A stretch of DNA of 6,386 nucleotides from Chloroflexota bacterium (GTDB lineage Bacteria > Chloroflexota > Anaerolineae > Aggregatilineales > Phototrophicaceae). Made by a program: the position numbers and the translations under genes. Shown piece after piece: positions 6,329 to 6,386 of this stretch. Every line of letters begins with the position of its first letter. Position 1 is the first letter of the stretch. The notes under the pieces are model-generated. The model had not been told where the DNA came from. It searched no databases and saw only the letters and a program-made list of their open reading frames with translations. The DNA lies in the NCBI GenBank assembly GCA_023392115.1, contig JAEVZT010000534.1, forward strand, positions 1-6,386. The letters are read 5' to 3'.

Positions 6329-6380
6329 ACCCCATCCCCGCTCGCTGCGCTCGCCTCCCTTCCCCGAATTCAGGGAAGGG
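6329..6380 (+). repeat. GAATTC-loop hairpin repeat, copy 3
   Basis: The same element as at 1410-1444, in the same orientation. A C-rich lead ACCCCATCCCC (6329-6339) is followed by an insert GCTCGC-TGC-GCTCGC (6340-6354, an internal 6-base direct repeat), then an 8 bp stem CCCTTCCC (6357-6364) and GGGAAGGG (6373-6380) around the loop CGAATTCA. Compared with copy 1, one stem pair has changed from C-G to T-A on both sides, keeping the helix intact. It lies 48 bases after the acpS stop; nothing else is recognisable in 6282-6328. The element may continue past the window end. Confidence 0.75.
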
Positions 6381-6386
6381 CGCAAG

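Overview
This 6.4 kb window is GC-rich bacterial chromosome carrying five conserved genes on strictly alternating strands. In order they are ftsH (+, 5' end cut off by the window), a cpaF/tadA-type secretion ATPase (-), a YihY/BrkB-family membrane protein (+), an NAD-type aldehyde dehydrogenase (-) and acpS, holo-ACP synthase (+). No gene here has a same-strand neighbour, so within the window each looks like its own transcription unit. There is no sign of a plasmid, phage, transposon, CRISPR array or RNA gene.

The organism cannot be named with confidence. The high GC coding regions with AT-rich promoter islands, a solitary CpaF-type ATPase, and short C-tract/G-tract hairpin repeats between genes would suit a Chloroflexota (Anaerolineae-like) genome. 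That is an inference from general familiarity and not from a database match.

Layout: 1-1395 ftsH; 1396-1544 a convergent intergenic region filled by two inverted copies of a short hairpin repeat with a GAATTC-centred loop; 1545-3026 cpaF on the minus strand; 3027-3174 an AT-rich divergent promoter region; 3175-4287 yihY-like gene; a 10-base gap; 4298-5821 aldehyde dehydrogenase on the minus strand, apparently starting at TTG; 5822-5921 a second divergent promoter region with a perfect 7-6-7 inverted repeat; 5922-6281 acpS starting at GTG; 6282-6386 downstream sequence with a third copy of the hairpin repeat. No gene-free stretch exceeds 150 bases.

The genes do not form an evident pathway: membrane proteolysis, a pilus/secretion motor, a membrane protein, aldehyde oxidation and acyl-carrier-protein activation. 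The window reads as ordinary core genome. The points worth a second look are the dispersed hairpin repeat, whose stem shows a compensatory base-pair change between copies; the operator-like palindrome between the dehydrogenase and acpS; the arginine-rich amphipathic tail of the dehydrogenase; the extra C-terminal membrane segment of the YihY protein; and the CpaF ATPase standing without adjacent pilus genes. I found no convincing evidence of a new multi-gene system.
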